A DNA stretch of 64,000 nt from VSJD01 sp964617825. Its GTDB lineage: Bacteria > Verrucomicrobiota > Kiritimatiellia > JAAZAB01. The translations under genes were made by a program, and so were the position numbers. Where the stretch lies: the NCBI GenBank assembly GCA_964617825.1, contig CAZTWL010000007.1:1-64000 (forward strand), read 5' to 3'. The notes under the pieces are model-generated. The model was given only the letters and a program-made list of their open reading frames with translations. It did not search any database and had not been told where the DNA came from. Positions 25,610 through 34,340 of this stretch are shown one piece after another. Each line of letters opens with the position of its first letter. Position 1 is the first letter of the stretch.

Positions 25610-28030
25610 ATGAAAAACGAGGGTTTGCTGATTGCGGCATTATCTCTTTTCGTCTCGGCGGCCTGCGGAGCCGAATTTACCCTGGTTGAAAAGCAGCAGC
25701 CGTCCGCGCGCATCGTACTGGCCGCCAAGGCCGGTGTTGTGGAGCGTCATGCCGCCTCCGAACTCGGAACCTATCTCATGAAAATCAGCGCGTCCACGAA
25801 CAAGATGACGCCGGCGCGCGAACCTTCCAAGGAGTTGTACAACATTTTCATCGGCACGGCCGCTGACGCAAAACTGGTTGCAGCGTCCGGCGTCGATGTT
25901 TCGAAAATGGCGGGCGATGGCTTCGCGATTGCGGCGAAGAAAGACGGCCTCTACATCATCGGTGCGCAGCCAATCGGCGCGCTTTTCGGCGTGTATGACG
26001 TTTTAAAGAAATACGGCGGCATTCGCTGGCTCGTGCCCGGCGCCGATGGCGAATATTTCAGCCCGCAAGGCACGATTACCGTGCCGGAACAGCTGGCCTA
26101 CCACAACCCGTCCTATCCCGAGCGTACGATCGGCATGAATTGCGCGAACGTGAACAGCTTGACGATCGACTCCTGGGACTGGATGGTGCGCAACAATATG
26201 TTTATTCAAACGAGCGTCGGATTTCTGGACAAAGCCTCGCCGCTCTCGGCGCCGCTTTCTGCGCGCGCGGCCCGCAGTTACAACGGCGGACACTGCCTCG
26301 GCGGGCTAATGACCGGCGAAGGCATACGGCCGAAAGAGGAAGTCAAAAAATTGGACGAGATGTTCAAAACCAATCCGGAATTCTTTCCGATGGTCAACGG
26401 CAAACGCATCCCGCTCAGCGGTCATTCTTATCAGCCCTGCACCTCCAATCCTAAACTCCTCGATATCATGGCGGAAAACCTTGTTCTTTGGGTAAAGAAC
26501 CAGACGCCCGACGGCAATTTTCTGATCGGCAACATGGATGGCACCGGATGGTGCCAGTGCGAAGAGTGCGCCAAGCTCGATCAGCCCGAAGAACGGGCAA
26601 AGGGGTGTGTCAGCACGCGTTACTGGACGCTTGTTACCGAGCTGACAACCCGCGTATGGAAGATCAACCCCAAGGCCAGGTTCGGCGGATGGGCCTACCA
26701 GAATTTTCAGGTGGCTCCGACCGGCATCAAGCTCGATCCGCGCCTGAACGTCTATCTGAGCTTCAACCGCCGCTGTTATCGCCATGCGCTCACCGATCCC
26801 AAGTGCGCAGTTAACGCGGTCTTCTGCACATATTTCGACACCTGGAAAAACATGAAAAACGTCATCTGGACGCGCGACGAAGTCGGCGCCAGCGGCGAAT
26901 GTTTCGTGCCGATGGAATACGCCATGACCGAAAGCATCAAGGCCTATCCGAAATATAACCTCGCCGGCATGGGCATTATGTCAGCGCCGCCCGACGGAGT
27001 CTATGGCCGTACGTACGACAAACAGCCCATGGTCAAGCTGACATGGTACGGCATGTGGCAGTCGACATACATGTCCGCGCAATTTCTATGGGACAAGGAT
27101 TCCGACTATGCGGCGCTGTATGAGGAAGCCAATGCCCTTTACTACGGCAAGGCGTGGGAAGGCGGCATGAAGGAATTCCGCAAGTTGCTGGAAAAAGCCT
27201 TCCATGAGACCCCCGGTTGTTTTGGCTGGGGGCTCGGCTCGCCGCTTGGCCGTTGTCTTGACCAGCCTGGCGTTCAAGAAAAGCTCCGTGCCCTGCTGGA
27301 TCAGGCCGAAAAGACCGTGGTGCACGACTTCCGTGCCTTGGGCCATGTGATTCGCGATCGCTACATATTCGACCTGACATGGGAGAAAGCGCGGCAGGAT
27401 TACTTGGCGAATTATCGCGAATACAAAGCTTACCGTCGCACTGCGCCGATCGTAATCGACGGCAAGTTCGACGAACAGGACTGGAAACAGGCGGAAGCCA
27501 TGCCGAAATTTATTAAGTTCATGGGCACGGCCGCCACCGAAAACCAGACCATCGTCAAGGTTGTCTACGAGCCGGAAAACATCTATTTTGCAATCGAGGC
27601 CATGGAGCCCATGCCCGAATTGCTGCAGGCGTTGGCCGACACGCAGGACAGCTCGAAGATATGGGGCGATAACGAAATCGAAATATTCATTTCTCACCCC
27701 GATCAGGGCGGAAGCTACAACCACCTGGTTTTCAATCATAAGGGGGCATTGTACGATGCGTTCAACAAAATCGGTGACGTGCATGAGAAGGCCGACTTCA
27801 CGTCCGACGCCGAATTGAAAACCGGCGTGCTCAAAGACCGCTGGGTCGCCGAACTGCGCATCCCGACAGGTCCGCTCGGTATGAAATGCGGCGATGGGCT
27901 GGTTTGGAAGATGAATGTTGCGCGCAGCCGCAAACTCACCGATGGCACGCGCGAAATGAGTTCGTGCAGCGGCGGCCAGTTCCACAATGCCGACAACTTC
28001 GTCAATGTCATTTTCTCCGGGAAGAAGTGA
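25610..28030 (+). CDS. Exported DUF4838-type protein with CBM9-like domain
   Basis: An 806-residue protein with a signal peptide of about 21 residues (LLIAALSLFVSAACGAEF). It has the glucuronidase-like N-domain (VERHAASELGTYLMKISA; GALFGVYDVLKKYGGIRWLVPG), a barrel with GWCQCEEC near residue 313, then a CBM9-like domain from about residue 610 (IVIDGKFDEQDWKQA, IWGDNEIEIFISHPDQG). It stops after CBM9 and lacks the third jelly-roll module of several paralogs. GGAGGGAG ahead of the ATG is a strong ribosome binding site. It lies downstream of a dead insertion sequence and a hairpin-rich leader. Probably acts on glycans outside the cytoplasm. Confidence 0.87.
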   Translation: MKNEGLLIAALSLFVSAACGAEFTLVEKQQPSARIVLAAKAGVVERHAASELGTYLMKISASTNKMTPAREPSKELYNIFIGTAADAKLVAASGVDVSKMAGDGFAIAAKKDGLYIIGAQPIGALFGVYDVLKKYGGIRWLVPGADGEYFSPQGTITVPEQLAYHNPSYPERTIGMNCANVNSLTIDSWDWMVRNNMFIQTSVGFLDKASPLSAPLSARAARSYNGGHCLGGLMTGEGIRPKEEVKKLDEMFKTNPEFFPMVNGKRIPLSGHSYQPCTSNPKLLDIMAENLVLWVKNQTPDGNFLIGNMDGTGWCQCEECAKLDQPEERAKGCVSTRYWTLVTELTTRVWKINPKARFGGWAYQNFQVAPTGIKLDPRLNVYLSFNRRCYRHALTDPKCAVNAVFCTYFDTWKNMKNVIWTRDEVGASGECFVPMEYAMTESIKAYPKYNLAGMGIMSAPPDGVYGRTYDKQPMVKLTWYGMWQSTYMSAQFLWDKDSDYAALYEEANALYYGKAWEGGMKEFRKLLEKAFHETPGCFGWGLGSPLGRCLDQPGVQEKLRALLDQAEKTVVHDFRALGHVIRDRYIFDLTWEKARQDYLANYREYKAYRRTAPIVIDGKFDEQDWKQAEAMPKFIKFMGTAATENQTIVKVVYEPENIYFAIEAMEPMPELLQALADTQDSSKIWGDNEIEIFISHPDQGGSYNHLVFNHKGALYDAFNKIGDVHEKADFTSDAELKTGVLKDRWVAELRIPTGPLGMKCGDGLVWKMNVARSRKLTDGTREMSSCSGGQFHNADNFVNVIFSGKK

Positions 28031-28169
28031 GTGTTGGGGATATTGAAATTGCTTAAGGCTGGAGCCGTGCGTAGTGCGCGGCCGAGACTATTATTCAAAC
28101 AGGCAACGTCCAGACCGTGACAGCGTTGGCGCACGCCATAAAACAAGGAAAATCAAGGACCCAATCAGT

Positions 28170-29990
28170 ATGTCTGTTATTAAATTGGAACGATATCGCA
28201 CGGCGCTTTGTCCATATCTGACAATCGGAAACCAGCGGATCCTGATTCACCTGGATGCCTTTGGTGTCCCCCAATCGCTGCAGTGGCCCCGGCCGGGCAG
28301 CCCGGATCGACTGGCTCTGCGGGATCCGGCGGATGAGTGGCCCTACTGGGACGAAATGTCGGAAGAAGCGATACGTATCCAGATGCCATATATGGATTAC
28401 GGCAAGGGACAGCGTGACTATCTTCATGCGGCGCAGTCCGTTGCCGTCGATTACCTCGAGGATACCAATATTCTTCACGGGCGCTATTCGCTGCCGGGCG
28501 GCGCCACGGTCGAAATCGACTCGTTTGTCATGCCCCATGCGGATGTCTGGGTGCGCCATTACCGTGTCGCCGGGCACGGGCGCTTTGTGCTGCAAGGCGA
28601 TTTTTTCAGGCGTGCTGTCCGGGGGCATTCCGGATCGAACCTGGGCCACATTAATTTCCGGGGAATTTTCGATGCCGCCCCCAAAGGCATGTATGTCATG
28701 TTGAGCACCATTCCCCTTGAGCAGATTCAAGGTCGCGTGGAGATTGCCGTGGACGGAGAACGCGAGTGGACAATTTATATGAGCATTGGCGCCGACCTGA
28801 TCAGCGCCGTGGAAGCCGGTAAAAAAGCACTGGCCAGCGGATTCGAAGCGCTGCAGGCGGAAGCTGTGGCGGCGGACCGCGCCTGGCTGGCGGCCGCCAG
28901 AAAGCCAGTCCAAACGCACCCGTTCATCATGGCCAATTACAAACGCTGGCTGCTCGCCAACCGGCTTTGTCTCACGGAAGATGGCGCGATCCTGGCGGGC
29001 CCTCGTCCATTCTGGTCGTTTTCCTGGCCGCGGGACTCATCCTTGTTGGGCGCTGCGTTTGCTGCTGCCGGCTATCAGAAAGAAGCCCGCGATTTTGTCA
29101 AATGGCACTTGGAGCATATGCCGGAGTCCTGTATTCAGGAGGCGCGCTACAACACGGATGGAACGCCAATGCTTCTCGATAACCGCCTGCGCCAGGGCGA
29201 CAACCCCGGATTTATTGCCTGGTCGTCGTCTTTTATCTGCCTGAATGCCTGGGACCGGAAATTCGCGCAGGACATTTCGCGCCAACTCTATGCCGTGGCC
29301 GATGTCCTGGTTGAGCATCGCGATGCGGAGACCGGGCTGATGCTGCCGGAGGCCGACTTCCGGGAAGGCCTGCAGGCTGAAACCATCAGTATCGCCGTCA
29401 GCGCGGTCGGCGGGCTTTGCGCCACAGCCGAGGTTGCCCGGCGTCTCGGCGATTCCGCGCGGGCCGACCGGTATGTGCAGCGGGCGGTCGAAATCAAAAA
29501 GGCCGCCGAGAAGCATCTTTGGGACCCCGCCACGCAGGCCTTCATGCAATCCATAAAACCGCTCGTTAAGCGCCCGGACATTGCCGCCTGCTGGGGAGCG
29601 TATCCGTTCAAAGTCTGGGATGGCGGCAAAGAGCTGATGCGGCAGGCCGTCCGGCGTTTGATCGCCGAGTACTGGGACTCGGAGTCGGGCGGGATCCTCA
29701 GCGGTAAGGGTACCCCTCATGAATCCATGTGGTTTTATCACACCACGTTGCTTCTGATGGCAACGGCGGCCACGGGTGACAGTGAAACCGAAACCGAGAT
29801 CCTGGAGTCATTGGCCAAGAATGTTTCCCCCCAGGGGCTTGTTCCCGAGCAAATCGGCCATGCCAACGGTCATTTATGGGGTTGTTGTTACCTGGCCACA
29901 TCGCAGGGCTGCCTGCTGCTGTATGCGTATATGAACAAAGCCGAATGCCGCGGCGCCGGGATTTGTCCGGACAGTGCTTCCGGAGCATAA
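28170..29990 (+). CDS. GH15-like glucoamylase/glucodextranase-type glycosidase
   Basis: About 606 residues. A beta-sandwich N-domain is followed by an (alpha/alpha)6 barrel. FWSFSWPRDSSLLGAAF (about residues 280-295) is the family's WPRD signature, and GLVPEQIG near residue 560 matches the position of the catalytic-base Glu in GH15. No signal peptide is visible, so it would act on imported oligosaccharides, probably removing terminal glucose-type units. The frame is open to 28074; I chose the ATG at 28170 (MSVIKLERYR) because AAGGAC lies about ten bases upstream and the earlier residues look non-coding. It follows the exported DUF4838 gene by 139 bases. Confidence 0.83.
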   Translation: MSVIKLERYRTALCPYLTIGNQRILIHLDAFGVPQSLQWPRPGSPDRLALRDPADEWPYWDEMSEEAIRIQMPYMDYGKGQRDYLHAAQSVAVDYLEDTNILHGRYSLPGGATVEIDSFVMPHADVWVRHYRVAGHGRFVLQGDFFRRAVRGHSGSNLGHINFRGIFDAAPKGMYVMLSTIPLEQIQGRVEIAVDGEREWTIYMSIGADLISAVEAGKKALASGFEALQAEAVAADRAWLAAARKPVQTHPFIMANYKRWLLANRLCLTEDGAILAGPRPFWSFSWPRDSSLLGAAFAAAGYQKEARDFVKWHLEHMPESCIQEARYNTDGTPMLLDNRLRQGDNPGFIAWSSSFICLNAWDRKFAQDISRQLYAVADVLVEHRDAETGLMLPEADFREGLQAETISIAVSAVGGLCATAEVARRLGDSARADRYVQRAVEIKKAAEKHLWDPATQAFMQSIKPLVKRPDIAACWGAYPFKVWDGGKELMRQAVRRLIAEYWDSESGGILSGKGTPHESMWFYHTTLLLMATAATGDSETETEILESLAKNVSPQGLVPEQIGHANGHLWGCCYLATSQGCLLLYAYMNKAECRGAGICPDSASGA

Positions 29991-30111
29991 CGCGCATTCA
30001 GGTTAAGCAATCTTGTCAGCCTGATTGAACCCCAAAAGAGCTGATTGTTGCAGCGTAAATTTTTTTGAGGGTCCCCAAACCGTAGCGCTTCAATCCAGAA
30101 ATGCCTCCCGC

Positions 30112-30172
30112 AAAACTTATGGTCAAAAGTTCTTGACACGAATCGTTTTATCGCTAAACTTTTGGTCAAAAG
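30112..30172 (+). promoter_or_regulatory. Paired 18-base direct repeats flanking a candidate promoter
   Basis: AAAACTTATGGTCAAAAG (30112-30129) and TAAACTTTTGGTCAAAAG (30155-30172) match at 16 of 18 bases and are 43 bases apart, about four helical turns. A consensus -35 hexamer TTGACA lies between them at 30133-30138. With a 17-base spacer the -10 would overlap the second repeat, although that hexamer (AAACTT) is weak. The second repeat ends 35 bases before the regulator's ATG, which fits an autoregulatory operator. Confidence 0.55.
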
Positions 30173-30207
30173 ATAGGAGCAGGTTTTGCAATAGCAGAGC
30201 GAATGCG

Positions 30208-31323
30208 ATGAAATCGAAAACGAAAAGAATTCCTAAGTATGTCCAAATCAAGAACTTCCTTGTAGGGATGATCAATTCCGGCGAGTTGAAGGTCGGCGAA
30301 AAAATTCCTTCGCTTAGTCATTTGGTGAAGACATGCAAGGCCAGCGATACAACCATCAAGAAAGCGCTTTCCGATCTTGCGCACGAAGGCTATTTGAAGG
30401 GTCAGTGGGGTAAGGGTGTTTTCATCCGGTCACGTTTCCCTGGCCGCTCGAATCGATCGATTACCCTGTTTGTCTGGAGCGATCCCGGTCGCTTGCAGCA
30501 TCCGAGCAATATCGAACTAATGAACGGAATTATGGAGGAATGTGTCAAAGCCAACTATCATCTGGTGTTCACTTTTATTGATCCGCTTGTCATGGCGGAG
30601 GATGAGATTGAACAGCGGATTGCTCAAGTGAACAGTGCCGGAGTCATGATCCCATATATTCCCGGACTGGCCGAAAGCCACCTGCGGCCATTGAGCCGGG
30701 CGCATATACCGGTGGTGTTTATCAACAAGCCGTTTCCGACCATCAGTCCCTACTTTGTTGGCCGGGACATGGTGCGCCTGATTGTGGAGGCCACGACGCA
30801 GTTTGTCCGGATGAGCGGCAAAAAAATCGCCATTATCGGCAGTCCGCGCGATGAGTCTTTTCAGTTAATCCGACGTGCGGTGGAGGATAGTCTCTCTGTA
30901 ATCGGCGAAACGCTCGATCCGCGTTTTATTCGGCGCGGTCCGTATGGCATCGAATCGGGCAAAAAGCTTATGACGGAGTTGCTCGACGATGGATTGAAAC
31001 CGGGGCTGGTGATTGCCGATGACGAGCTGGCAGGTTACGGAGTATTGGAAGCCGTGTCAGCGCGCGGCCTGAAATCGCCGGCCGATGTTCAGATCCTGGG
31101 GGTGGGCGGCTTTCTGAAGCATGGTCGGTTCAAGCCTAGAGTTGGCACTATTTCGTTAAAACTTTCTGAGCTTGGTCGTCGGGCGACAAGTCTGTTGTTG
31201 CAAGTCATTCGCGGCGAGAGTATTCAAAACAAGTCTCAGATTGTCACCGGATCGATCGAAGGGCACGATACGTTCTGTATGCCAGTTGCAAAAATGACCG
31301 GTGTTCCGGATCTTGCTCCATGA
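30208..31323 (+). CDS. GntR-type regulator with LacI-type ligand-binding domain
   Basis: A 371-residue regulator. Residues 8-75 form a GntR winged helix (YVQIKNFLVGMINSGELKVGEKIPS; TTIKKALSDLAHEGYLKGQWGKGVFI). The rest is a periplasmic-binding-protein-like effector domain as in LacI/GalR (NIELMNGIMEECVKANYHLVF, GKKIAIIGSPRDESFQLIRRA, PGLVIADDELAGYGVLEA). Such AraR-like hybrids sense a sugar and usually repress. I chose the ATG at 30208 over the longer frame from 30025, because the upstream part contains the promoter-like repeats. It is followed after 50 bases by a DUF4838 / family X pair, its likely target. Confidence 0.9.
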   Translation: MKSKTKRIPKYVQIKNFLVGMINSGELKVGEKIPSLSHLVKTCKASDTTIKKALSDLAHEGYLKGQWGKGVFIRSRFPGRSNRSITLFVWSDPGRLQHPSNIELMNGIMEECVKANYHLVFTFIDPLVMAEDEIEQRIAQVNSAGVMIPYIPGLAESHLRPLSRAHIPVVFINKPFPTISPYFVGRDMVRLIVEATTQFVRMSGKKIAIIGSPRDESFQLIRRAVEDSLSVIGETLDPRFIRRGPYGIESGKKLMTELLDDGLKPGLVIADDELAGYGVLEAVSARGLKSPADVQILGVGGFLKHGRFKPRVGTISLKLSELGRRATSLLLQVIRGESIQNKSQIVTGSIEGHDTFCMPVAKMTGVPDLAP

Positions 31324-31373
31324 GCGGCGTGAGAGCGGGATATCGTTGGCCGCCATCATGAAAGGTAAATAGA

Positions 31374-34325
31374 ATGCAAGCCACAAAGATGATCGGTGTT
31401 GTGCGCCAGATGGCGCTGGTAACGGGTTTATTTTGGCTGGGAATGGTTCGGATGGCGCCGGTCGAAGCATCAGAGGAATCCTATCCCCTCGTAACGGATA
31501 GTAAGTCGCGCTGTGTTGTTATCGTTAACACAAATGCGACTCCGCCGGAACGGCATGCGGCGGACGAACTGAAGACCTATCTGCAAAAAATATCCGGTGC
31601 CCAAATTCCAGAGTTAGCGGCTATCGATCAAACATCCGCTTCCTTTCCCATCTATCTGGGCACCGCCGAAACTCTGCCGGTTATCAACCGACCGGGGTTG
31701 AAGGCCAGGATCAGCGCGCTTTCCAACGAGGGGTTTGTCATTCAGTCGGATGGTAAAGGACTGGTGATCGCGGGCAAAAAACCGATCGGGGTGTTGTATG
31801 GCGTATATACCTTCTTGGAGGAGCAATTAGGTGTGCGTTGGTTTTTCCCAGGCAAAAAAGGCGAGTATTGTCCGAAGATGGCCGATATAACGGTTGGCGC
31901 CATTGACACAATCCAGAATCCGGCCTTTGTGGTGCGCTGCATTAACTATACTTGCACGGGTCCCGATACGCGCCTGACCGATACCTGGGACTGGACCGTG
32001 CGCAACAAGATGCAGATCATCACCTATGGCAAGGCGGCCTGGGCCAAATCGCCGGAAGCGGAAAAGGAATTACGCGAGCGCGGCGCCATGATCGGCAATG
32101 GCGGTCTGCATCACGCTGAAATGTTCAATCAGGAGCTTTTTGCGTCCCATCCGGAATATTACGCCCTGATCAACGGACAGCGGGTGACCAACACTTACGA
32201 GATAGTAAGCAGAGAGAAGGGCGGGATTCGCTGTCAGCTCTGTACTTCCAACCCGGATGTCGTGGATCTCTGGGCCAAGGCGGTGATCCAGTTCTTTCGC
32301 GAGGAGCGGTTTCCGACCACGTATTATCGGATGGCCAATGTCGATTCGGGCAAATGGTGCGAGTGCGACAAGTGCCGGGCGTTGGATGATCCGGAGGAAG
32401 CGAAGAAGGGGTGCGTTTCTACGCGTTTTTACCGCTGTATCAATGAAGTGGCGGGCCGGGTTTGGAAGGAATGCCCGGAAGCCCTGATTGAAAGCTGGGG
32501 CTACCAGAATTTTCACAGTGCGCCGAGGGGCGTCAAGCCCGATCCGCGCTTGGCAATCAAACTGGTGGGGCACAGCCGCTGTTACCAACATTCCTACGAT
32601 GATCCGAATTGTCCGGCCAATGTCAATTTCATGAAACTGTTCGATGAATGGAAGGCCGTGGGAAATATCGTTGGCACGTTTGAGTTTTACGCATGTTTTG
32701 TCGCGAATCAGGGCGCCTACCAGTATTTGCCGCTTGAGGAGTCGGCGGCCCGAAACGTTCAGTATCTGGCCGGCAAAGGAGCCAAGTATTGGGGATGCGA
32801 GATACCGCCGCCGGAAGGTGTTTTCTCAGGGGTATGGGACACACCTTTGACCAGAGAAACTTGGGTCTCGCATTTCGAGTGCTATTACATGGTGGCGAAA
32901 ATGCTGTGGAACCCGGGCAGAAATATAGCCGCGACCATCGACGACATGTATCGCAAATATTATGGACCGGCGTATGAACCCATGAAGGCTTATCGGCAAC
33001 TGCTCTGCGAATCATGGGAACGGGGCGAAGGCCATTTCATCTACGGCACCCCTTACAGTCATATCGGCAAATCGCTGGTCAAGCCGGGGGTGGAAAAGGA
33101 TCTGCTTGGTTATCTGGCGGCAGGGGAAAAGGCGGCTGCCAATGATCCGGCGGCGTTGGAAAGACTTCTGCGTGATAAAAAATATTTTACGGAAGTCTGG
33201 CAGAAGGCAGCGGTCGAATGGAACAAGCTCGGTGCGGTTAAGGAGGTTCGGGCGACCAAGCGGGCAAGAGAATCCTCGGAGATGGCGATTGACGGTGTGT
33301 TGGATGAGGCGGAGTGGGATACGGTCGTGCCGGTTACTGGATTTGTAGGAGAGGACGGCAAGGCGCCGGCCAAAGCTCAGACCTTTGTAAAATGTCTGTA
33401 CGATGACGATTATATTTACATCGGGGCGACGGCCATGGAGCCCATGATCGACAAACTGGTCATGAGTAAGACCGAGCGCGACTCGTCCGTGTGGGAGGAC
33501 GATGCCATTGAAATATTCATCGATCCGGAAGGAACTGGGGCGAACTATTACCACTGGGCAGTCAACCCAAAAGCTGCGATTTACGATGCAAAATGCGCGC
33601 CGGGCGCCTCTGACGTCCAATATAACGCGGATTGTCAGGCGGCCTGCAAAAAAATGTCCGATCGATGGGTGCTGGAGATGAAGATCAAAGCGTCCTCGCT
33701 GAACGCGAAAATAACCGATGGCGGCATCTGGAAAATGAACATGGCGAGGAGCCGCCGCGCGGATGGCGGCGAGGGCAGCAGTTGGGCGGTGGACGGATCG
33801 TTTCATCAGCCGTTAAGTTTCCGGACGGTGACATTCGGCCTGGAGGGCCCGCTGGTGCAGAACGGCGGATTTGAAGATGTGCAAGAGATGAAAGCCTTGC
33901 CCAAGGGTTGGACCTCGGGTAATGCGCCGGCGCTTATGCCTGCGATCTGGTGTTTGCAAGAGAAGAAAGCAACCGCCGGCATTGTTGCCAACGATGTCCA
34001 TTCCGGCAAAAAGGCGTGGAAGATCGAAAAGGGCGGGATCGCCAACTATTTTGCGGCGGCAACGGGCGCTAAATTACACATAGAGTTCTGGGCGAAGGGC
34101 GAAGGCAAACTCGAACTCGGATTGTTCCAATACTCCATGACGCCTGAAGGCAAGTCGCAGTTTATCGGAACAGACAGTATCGACAGCCTTGCCCTTTCCA
34201 CGGAATGGAAGCGCTATGAATATGAGCGCCCGGTCATCAAGGAGCAAACGGAGATGGTAGGGCTGGCGTTTACGACCGATGGAGCTATGATAATCGACGA
34301 TGTCTCAGTCAGGAAAACACCTTAA
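31374..34325 (+). CDS. Exported DUF4838-type protein with CBM9-like and jelly-roll modules
   Basis: A 983-residue exported protein; the signal peptide ends around APVEA. The glucuronidase-like N-domain (PERHAADELKTYLQKISGAQIP; GVLYGVYTFLEEQLGVRWFFPG) leads into a barrel with KWCECDKC near residue 326. A CBM9-like domain follows from about 632 (MAIDGVLDEAEWDTV, VWEDDAIEIFIDPEGTG), then a jelly-roll module from about 835 (NGGFEDVQEMKALPKGWTSGN ... MIIDDVSVRK). AAAGGT lies seven bases before the ATG. Family X gene 34341 starts 15 bases after its stop, so the two are co-transcribed. The likely role is binding and cleavage of an external glycan. Confidence 0.87.
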   Translation: MQATKMIGVVRQMALVTGLFWLGMVRMAPVEASEESYPLVTDSKSRCVVIVNTNATPPERHAADELKTYLQKISGAQIPELAAIDQTSASFPIYLGTAETLPVINRPGLKARISALSNEGFVIQSDGKGLVIAGKKPIGVLYGVYTFLEEQLGVRWFFPGKKGEYCPKMADITVGAIDTIQNPAFVVRCINYTCTGPDTRLTDTWDWTVRNKMQIITYGKAAWAKSPEAEKELRERGAMIGNGGLHHAEMFNQELFASHPEYYALINGQRVTNTYEIVSREKGGIRCQLCTSNPDVVDLWAKAVIQFFREERFPTTYYRMANVDSGKWCECDKCRALDDPEEAKKGCVSTRFYRCINEVAGRVWKECPEALIESWGYQNFHSAPRGVKPDPRLAIKLVGHSRCYQHSYDDPNCPANVNFMKLFDEWKAVGNIVGTFEFYACFVANQGAYQYLPLEESAARNVQYLAGKGAKYWGCEIPPPEGVFSGVWDTPLTRETWVSHFECYYMVAKMLWNPGRNIAATIDDMYRKYYGPAYEPMKAYRQLLCESWERGEGHFIYGTPYSHIGKSLVKPGVEKDLLGYLAAGEKAAANDPAALERLLRDKKYFTEVWQKAAVEWNKLGAVKEVRATKRARESSEMAIDGVLDEAEWDTVVPVTGFVGEDGKAPAKAQTFVKCLYDDDYIYIGATAMEPMIDKLVMSKTERDSSVWEDDAIEIFIDPEGTGANYYHWAVNPKAAIYDAKCAPGASDVQYNADCQAACKKMSDRWVLEMKIKASSLNAKITDGGIWKMNMARSRRADGGEGSSWAVDGSFHQPLSFRTVTFGLEGPLVQNGGFEDVQEMKALPKGWTSGNAPALMPAIWCLQEKKATAGIVANDVHSGKKAWKIEKGGIANYFAAATGAKLHIEFWAKGEGKLELGLFQYSMTPEGKSQFIGTDSIDSLALSTEWKRYEYERPVIKEQTEMVGLAFTTDGAMIIDDVSVRKTP

Positions 34326-34340
34326 TGAAAGGAACAGACG

